Of a stretch of DNA of 64,000 bases, positions 58,260 through 64,000 are shown piece by piece; position 1 is the stretch's first letter, and each line of letters opens with the position of its first letter. The stretch covers positions 1-64,000 of the forward strand of contig JAJPHQ010000035.1 in the NCBI GenBank assembly GCA_021325195.1, in the 5' to 3' direction. A program made the position numbers and the translations under genes. Below the pieces are notes generated by a model, which made no database searches, was not told the origin of the DNA, and worked only from the letters and a program-made list of their open reading frames with translations. This DNA comes from Gammaproteobacteria bacterium. GTDB lineage: Bacteria; Pseudomonadota; Gammaproteobacteria; Xanthomonadales; Rhodanobacteraceae.

Positions 58260-61141
58260 TCGCCGGAATGGAGGGGGTCGGCGCCCGGCCACGCCCGCGC
58301 GGGCTTGGCGTGGGCAAACAGGAAGCCCTGTCCGAATTCGCAGCCAAGCCGCAGCAGGGCGTCGCGCTGCGCCTCCGTCTCGATGCCTTCGGCGATCGCC
58401 TGCATCGACAGCGTGTCGGCCATCGCCAGGATCGCGCGCACCACGGCCTCGCTGCCGCCCTCGTCGCTGTCGGTGAGGTTGGCGACGAACGACTGGTCGA
58501 TCTTCAGCGATTGCAGCGGGTACTGGTGCAGGTAACTCAGCGAGGAATACCCGGTGCCGAAATCGTCCAGCGCGATGCCGATGCCGGCATCGCGGAAGGT
58601 GCGCAGGATGCGCTTGACGTCCAGCGGGTTCTCGAGCAGCGCGCGTTCGGTGACCTCGATCCGCAGGCGACTGGCGGCGACGCCGTTCTGCGCCAGCAGC
58701 GACAGGATCCGGCGGTCGAGATCGGGATTGCGGAAGTGCCGTCCGGACAGGTTGATGCTGACGAAGCTGCCCTCGCGCGTCAGCACGCCGGCGTCCCGGC
58801 ACACCCGTTCGAACACCTGCCAGTCGATCGCCTCGGCGGTACCGCTTTCCTCGGCCACGGTCAGGAACTCGTTGGGCATCAGCAGGCCGCGCTTGGGGTG
58901 ACGCCAGCGCATCAGCGCCTCGTAACCCACGACCTGGCCTTCGCGCAGCCGCACGATCGGCTGGTAATGCGGCTCGAACTCGCCGCGGGTCAGGCCGCGG
59001 CGCAGATCGTTCTCCACTTCCAGCAGGGCGACCGCCTGCTGGCGCAGGCCCTCGTCGAACAGTGCGTAACGGTGGCGGCCGTCGGCCTTGGCCCGATACA
59101 TCGCCGAATCGGCGTCGCGCAGCAATTCCTCGGGATGCAGGTAATGCGGCGCCGCCAGCGCGATGCCGATGGAAGTCGAGGTGAACAGTTCCTTGGCGGC
59201 CAGCCGGAACGGCGCGTTCAGTTCGTTGATGATGCGCTGGGCCACCGCGCAGGCGGTCTCGGCGTCGCCCACGTCTTCCAGCAGCACGCCGAATTCGTCG
59301 CCGCCCAGCCGCGCCACCACGTCCTGTGATTTCAGGCAGGCGCGCACCCGGCCGCCGGCCTGGAACAGCAGGTCGTCGCCGATCAGATGGCCCACCGAGT
59401 CGTTGATGACCTTGAAGCGGTCGAGATCCAGGAACAGCACCGCGAACAGCCGCGACGGATCGGCGTGGTAATGCTCCAGCGCGCGCTCCAGGCGCTGCAT
59501 CAGCAGGGTGCGGTTGGGCAGGCCGGTCAGCGAATCGTGCAGGGTCTCGTATTTCAGTCGCGCCTCGATGCGCTCGCGCTCGGCGATCTGCTCGCGCAGG
59601 TCGCGGTTGGCCAGCGCCAGCGCGCGGGTGCGTTCGCCGACCCGGCGCTCCAGCCCGGCGTAGGCCTGTTTCAGCGATTCGGTCGCGCGCACGCGCTCCA
59701 GTGCATTGGCGATGTGGTACGACACGAAGGTCAGGATTTCCTGGTCACGCAGGGTGTAGCGGTGCTCGGGCGAATAGCTCTGCACCGCCAGCGCGCCGAC
59801 GGTGCGTTCGGCACACACCAGCGGCACGCCCAGCCAGCAAACCGAATCGGTGCCGAACTGCCCGACTTCGCCACTGGCGCGCAGCCGTTCGATCTCCGGC
59901 GCGTTGGCCAGCAGTGCGGTGCCGTGGCGGAGGACGTATTCGGTCAGGCCGTTGGCCAGCTTGCGCGGCCGGCGTTCCGTATCACGCTCGTCCACCGAGT
60001 AGGGGAAGGTCAGTTCGCTGCCGTTGTCGGCCAGCAGCGCGATGTAGAAGTTGCGCGCGTACAGCAGGCCGCCTACCACCCGGTGCACCGCGGCGTAGAA
60101 CGCGTCGATGCTGTCGGTGGTGTTGGCCAGCTCTGCGATCCGGAACAGCGCCGCCTGCAGGCGTTCGCCACGCTGGCGTTCCAGCACCTGCTGCTGCAGC
60201 ACCCGGTTGGCCTCGCGCAGCGCCTCGGTGCGTTCGGCCACGCGCTGTTCCAGCTCGGCGTGCGCGAAACGCCGTTCCAGCGCGGTCTGGATGTGCTGGG
60301 CCACGTACATCAGCAGCGACTTGTCGTGCTCGCCGTAATGATGGGCCTCGTCGTAGCTCTGCACCACCACGCAACCGGCAACCTCTTCGCCGTGCAGCAG
60401 CGGCACGCCCAGCCAGTCCACGCAATCCGGACCGGTGCTGTGGAAGGGGCCGTCCACCTGCCGGCCGATGGCTTCCAGCGAGCCCATCAGCGGCTTGCCG
60501 TTGCGCAGCAGGTACCAGGTCGGGCCGTGGCGGATCTCCTCCATCGGCATCGGCGTGCGCGGGTCCGGCGCATCTGCGTCGGCCACGTCGGCGTAGTACG
60601 AGAAGCGCACGCTGTCGTGCTGCGCGTCGTACAGCGCAATGAAGAAGTTTTCTGCGTACATCAGCGTGCCGACGATGCCGTGCAGGGCACGGAACATCTC
60701 GGTGATGTCCTGATCGGAACTGGCCAGGTCGGCGATCGCATACAGCGCGCGCTGCAGGCGCTCGGCGCTCTCCAGCCGTTCGACCGACGCCGCCAGCGTG
60801 GCATGCCGGGTCAGCGCCGCCGCCCGTGCCGCGATCATGTCCGTGACGGCTTTGAACAGTTGGCGGTCCTGGCCGCCATCGGGCGGCGGGGTGATCGCCA
60901 GCACCGTGCCGGGCTGGATCGGGATGCGCACCGCATCTCCGGGTGGGCTGCTCGCCGCGTCCCCGGTTTCCAGTCCGCTGCGGGCGTCCGGCAGCAGGGT
61001 CGAGACCAGCGATCGGGCCGCGGCCGTCACCGCCTCGGGGTCATCGGTTGTCCACAGCCTGCAGCACGCCTGCAACAGGGCGGTCTCTGTCAGCGGCTGC
61101 AGGCTGACGGCGGTGGCCAGATGGTGAACATCGCCGGCCAT
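58256..61141 (-). CDS. GGDEF-EAL protein with N-terminal GAF-like sensor regions
   Basis: VARLGGDEFGVLLEDV; GYEALMRWRHPKRGLLMP; DDFGTGYSSLSYLHQYPLQSLKIDQSF; two similar GAF-like segments (SVCWLGVPLVCAERTVGALAVQSY / CVDWLGVPLLHGEEVAGCVVVQSY). Confidence 0.92.
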   Translation of the reverse strand: MAGDVHHLATAVSLQPLTETALLQACCRLWTTDDPEAVTAAARSLVSTLLPDARSGLETGDAASSPPGDAVRIPIQPGTVLAITPPPDGGQDRQLFKAVTDMIAARAAALTRHATLAASVERLESAERLQRALYAIADLASSDQDITEMFRALHGIVGTLMYAENFFIALYDAQHDSVRFSYYADVADADAPDPRTPMPMEEIRHGPTWYLLRNGKPLMGSLEAIGRQVDGPFHSTGPDCVDWLGVPLLHGEEVAGCVVVQSYDEAHHYGEHDKSLLMYVAQHIQTALERRFAHAELEQRVAERTEALREANRVLQQQVLERQRGERLQAALFRIAELANTTDSIDAFYAAVHRVVGGLLYARNFYIALLADNGSELTFPYSVDERDTERRPRKLANGLTEYVLRHGTALLANAPEIERLRASGEVGQFGTDSVCWLGVPLVCAERTVGALAVQSYSPEHRYTLRDQEILTFVSYHIANALERVRATESLKQAYAGLERRVGERTRALALANRDLREQIAERERIEARLKYETLHDSLTGLPNRTLLMQRLERALEHYHADPSRLFAVLFLDLDRFKVINDSVGHLIGDDLLFQAGGRVRACLKSQDVVARLGGDEFGVLLEDVGDAETACAVAQRIINELNAPFRLAAKELFTSTSIGIALAAPHYLHPEELLRDADSAMYRAKADGRHRYALFDEGLRQQAVALLEVENDLRRGLTRGEFEPHYQPIVRLREGQVVGYEALMRWRHPKRGLLMPNEFLTVAEESGTAEAIDWQVFERVCRDAGVLTREGSFVSINLSGRHFRNPDLDRRILSLLAQNGVAASRLRIEVTERALLENPLDVKRILRTFRDAGIGIALDDFGTGYSSLSYLHQYPLQSLKIDQSFVANLTDSDEGGSEAVVRAILAMADTLSMQAIAEGIETEAQRDALLRLGCEFGQGFLFAHAKPARAWPGADPLHSGE

Positions 61142-61241
61142 GTACGGTCCAATCCCCTGTAACGGAGGCCAAGTGTAACCCCTTCAGCCCCGTGCAGTTT
61201 GTGTGCCGGCCTGCGTTCGGGGGAGGGACGGCCGGCAGATT

Positions 61242-61272
61242 GTTAGCAAAATGTAATTTCCTGTCGTATAAT
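61242..61272 (+). promoter_or_regulatory. candidate promoter of the 61345 gene
   Basis: Perfect -10 TATAAT (61267-61272) with TTAGCA 19 bp upstream, in an AT-rich pocket. Confidence 0.45.
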
Positions 61273-61344
61273 CGGACCCAAAGACGGCGGGGCTGCCCCG
61301 TCCTGCCGTTGCGGGAGCGGCCAACAGGAGCGACAGACAGCGCG

Positions 61345-62331
61345 ATGCGTCGAATGCTTGCCACAGCAGTGATTGCCGGCATGGGTCTGGCCCTGCCGCT
61401 GCTGGCTTTCGGCCAGGCGCCGGTCGTGCCGCCCGGGTCGAAACCCAAGGCGGCCGAAACCACGCCGGTGTGGCAGGGTCCCGATCACACCTCGCTTTCG
61501 CTGATCACGGCAGGCAATGCCCCCGCTCCGACCGTGCCGGCTGGCGCCGCGACGTTTCCGTCCATGGATGCCCGTGCGCAATCGACGCGTGCGGGGTTGC
61601 GTCTGGATACCGCGCCCGGCATCTACGCGCACGCCGGTGTCGGAGCAATCCGCTGGACACCGGAAACCCCGGATTGCACTCCCGCGATGCGCGAGGCCGC
61701 GGCCTGCGCCAATGTGTTGCCGCAGGCCGGCGTGCAGAGGAGTGAAATCGGCGCCGGTTACGCGGGGCACGGCGTCAAGCTCGATCTCTCGGTGGGCCAG
61801 TCGCAAACCCAGTCCAGCGTTTCGCCCTTGGCCTCGCGTCTGGCCGGGGCGGCGGTGCTGCCCCGTGTGTTGCCCGGCGAAGCGGGTGCGGACATCGCCG
61901 CGCCCCTGTGGTTCGGCAACAGCACCTCCACCAGCATCAGCGCGCACGGCGAGGTGAGGGTCGCGCCGGGCACCAAACTGGATCTCGGCGCCAGCCGCGG
62001 CCGCGTGCACTTCCTGCCCGGTTCGGGTGTGGCGGACGGCGACGATCTGGACCAGACCACCCTGAGTCTGGGCATCGCGCACGGGCCCGTCAGCGGCGCC
62101 ATCGTCGGGCACGTGCTGGAGCCGGCCCTGCCCGGCAGCCTGCCTTACGCGAACCAGCGCTGGAGCGGGATCGACCTCGGCATCAGCGTGCGTCTGCCGT
62201 GGCGCGGCGAACTGAACTTCGGTGCGCAGAACGTGTGGACCTCCGGCAAATCGCCGCTGCTGCTCGGCCCCGCCGACGCCCCGCAGGACCAGGGCCGCGT
62301 GCCGTACGTGCAGTACCACCAGGATCTGTAA
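61345..62331 (+). CDS. secreted/outer-membrane-associated protein of unknown function
   Basis: Signal peptide MRRMLATAVIAGMGLALPLLAFGQA; alternating LDLGASRGRVHF/LSLGIAHGPVSGAIVGHVLE pattern suggests beta-strands. Confidence 0.65.
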   Translation: MRRMLATAVIAGMGLALPLLAFGQAPVVPPGSKPKAAETTPVWQGPDHTSLSLITAGNAPAPTVPAGAATFPSMDARAQSTRAGLRLDTAPGIYAHAGVGAIRWTPETPDCTPAMREAAACANVLPQAGVQRSEIGAGYAGHGVKLDLSVGQSQTQSSVSPLASRLAGAAVLPRVLPGEAGADIAAPLWFGNSTSTSISAHGEVRVAPGTKLDLGASRGRVHFLPGSGVADGDDLDQTTLSLGIAHGPVSGAIVGHVLEPALPGSLPYANQRWSGIDLGISVRLPWRGELNFGAQNVWTSGKSPLLLGPADAPQDQGRVPYVQYHQDL

Positions 62332-62410
62332 TCCCTCGCCGCGTCTGCCGTGCATGCCGGCGGCTACGCGTCCGCTTGCGTGCAAGCGAGCCCGCGTGCA
62401 GGCTTGAAGG

Positions 62411-64000
62411 GTGAACAGCCATTCCGCCGTCAACGTTTTCGACACGCTGCGCCACGCTTCCGCGTTGCTTAAGGCCGGCAGACACGCCCCCGCGCGTGAA
62501 CTGCTGGGTGCCGTGCTGCGTGGGCAGCCGAATCTGGCCGAGGCGCACTGGCTGCTCGCCGGGTCGTTTTTCCAGACCGACGATCTCGTCAACGCACAGC
62601 GGGAACTGCAGGTCTGCATCCGGCTGCAACCCCGCAATCCCGAGCCGCACGTCCTCGCGGGTCGCATCTTCGTCGCAAGCGGACAACCCGAAGCGGCGGC
62701 GCGCGCATTCCGGCAGGCGCTGCAAATCGACGGCGATCACGCCTCCGCTGCTGCGGCGCTGGCGCGCGTGCTGCTGATGCAGGGCCGTGCCGAAGAAGCG
62801 CGCGCAGTCATCGAGCCGCTCATCGCGAAGCCCGTTGCGACATCCGAACTCAGGATGCTTTACGGCCACGCGCTGATGGTGCTCGGCAGGCCGGCGGAAG
62901 CCGAGGCTGCGTTCCGCAACCTGCTCGAAAGGGAGCCGGACAACGGCGAGGCGAGATGCAGGCTGGCGGCGATACTGGCCGACGACAACCGCTCCGTCGA
63001 GGCCGAAACCGAAGTGCGCACGGCGATTGCCCGCGCGGGCGTGAAGTCGCCCGATGCAGCCTTCGTGCTGGCCCGCGCTTTGATGGGGCAAGGCAGGTTC
63101 GAGGAGGCCGAAGCGGAATTCCGGCAGGTGGTGCGCGCGCGTCCCGATCACGTGACCGCACAGAGCAACCTGTCCGAACTGGTGTGGATGCGCACCGGCA
63201 ACGTGGATGAGGCGAGTGCGGAAATCGATGCCGTGCTGCGCGCGCAGCCGCGATTTTCCGCGTTGCGAATCGCCAAGGCGCGGCTGCTGCTGAGCGCACG
63301 CCGTTCCGAGGATGCGCTGGCGGTGGTCGAAGCGGGGCTTTCCCTGGCTGCGCAGGATGCCGATCTGTTGAACGCCGCGGTCACGATCGCGCTGGATTTC
63401 GACGGCAAGCGTGCCCTGGAGTACGCGCAAAGGTCGGTGCGGCTTGCACCGGATGATCGCGTGGCCCAGGTGGGGTTCGGCAACGCTTCGCTGGCGGTGG
63501 GCCAGGCGCGACAGGCTCTCGATATTGCGGAAAGACTGCATCGTCTCGATCCGGCCGATGGTCAGGCCCTGGCGATGCAGGCCGATGCGCTGCGGATGCT
63601 GGGCGATCCCCGCTATCGCGAGTTGCTCGATTACCGGCACTTCGTCCGGGCCGAGCTGCTGGATGTTCCGGCGGGGTGGCCGGATCTGGATTCCTATCTG
63701 ACCGATCTGGTGCGCGAGCTCGAGCGCCGGCACGTTTTGCAGGCTCACCCCATCGGGAATTCGCTGCGTCAGGGCAGCCAAGTGGAATTGGACCCGGATC
63801 GCTCGCCGGACGCGGCGATACGGGCCTTCCCCCGTGCGATCGACGGCCCGATTCGCCGCTACATGAGAGCCTTGGGTCCCGGAAGCGACCCCATGCGCCG
63901 GCGCAACACGGGACGTTACCGGATCAGCGGCATGTGGTCGGTGCGGCTCCGTCCACACGGGTTCCACGTCAACCACTACCATCCGCGGGGTTGGCTGTCG
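62411..64000 (+). CDS. TPR-repeat protein with C-terminal 2OG-Fe(II) oxygenase-like domain, truncated by window end
   Basis: Open frame from GTG to end; repeated TPR units (GRPAEAEAAFRNLLEREPDNGEARCRLA); end SGMWSVRLRPHGFHVNHYHPRGWLS resembles the putative 2OG-FeII oxygenase family. Confidence 0.75.
   Translation, partial: MNSHSAVNVFDTLRHASALLKAGRHAPARELLGAVLRGQPNLAEAHWLLAGSFFQTDDLVNAQRELQVCIRLQPRNPEPHVLAGRIFVASGQPEAAARAFRQALQIDGDHASAAAALARVLLMQGRAEEARAVIEPLIAKPVATSELRMLYGHALMVLGRPAEAEAAFRNLLEREPDNGEARCRLAAILADDNRSVEAETEVRTAIARAGVKSPDAAFVLARALMGQGRFEEAEAEFRQVVRARPDHVTAQSNLSELVWMRTGNVDEASAEIDAVLRAQPRFSALRIAKARLLLSARRSEDALAVVEAGLSLAAQDADLLNAAVTIALDFDGKRALEYAQRSVRLAPDDRVAQVGFGNASLAVGQARQALDIAERLHRLDPADGQALAMQADALRMLGDPRYRELLDYRHFVRAELLDVPAGWPDLDSYLTDLVRELERRHVLQAHPIGNSLRQGSQVELDPDRSPDAAIRAFPRAIDGPIRRYMRALGPGSDPMRRRNTGRYRISGMWSVRLRPHGFHVNHYHPRGWLS

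Overview
This is a GC-rich gammaproteobacterial chromosome segment, probably Xanthomonadales/Rhodanobacteraceae-like by gene content (an inference; no search was run).

Positions ~1-25.9 kb hold a surface-glycan locus. It contains:
- a UbiA-HAD / DprE1-like / DprE2-like set resembling the mycobacterial polyprenyl-phosphoryl-D-arabinose pathway, plus a GtrA-family protein
- a GDP-D-glycero-D-manno-heptose set (hddA, gmhA, hddC, gmhB)
- glycosyltransferases, methyltransferases and several orphan polytopic membrane proteins
- a decayed methyltransferase
- manC

Positions 25.9-64 kb are mainly housekeeping and metabolic genes: acetoacetyl-CoA synthetase, a metzincin protease with VCBS-like repeats, etfBA and ETF-QO, prolyl oligopeptidase, an amidase, an Mla/MCE cluster, gcvT and gcvH, a TonB-like lipoprotein, LemA/M48, mtgA, a GGDEF-EAL protein and a TPR/oxygenase.

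The most notable observations are:
1. A MetJ repressor fused in frame to a histone-H1-like Lys/Ala/Arg tail.
2. A ~126-bp in-frame insertion of three perfect palindromes inside gcvT.
3. The arabinose-donor-like gene set.
4. Several structured repeat elements: a 3x108-bp tandem array, a duplicated hairpin element with a 71-bp insertion in its loop, and a long inverted composite.
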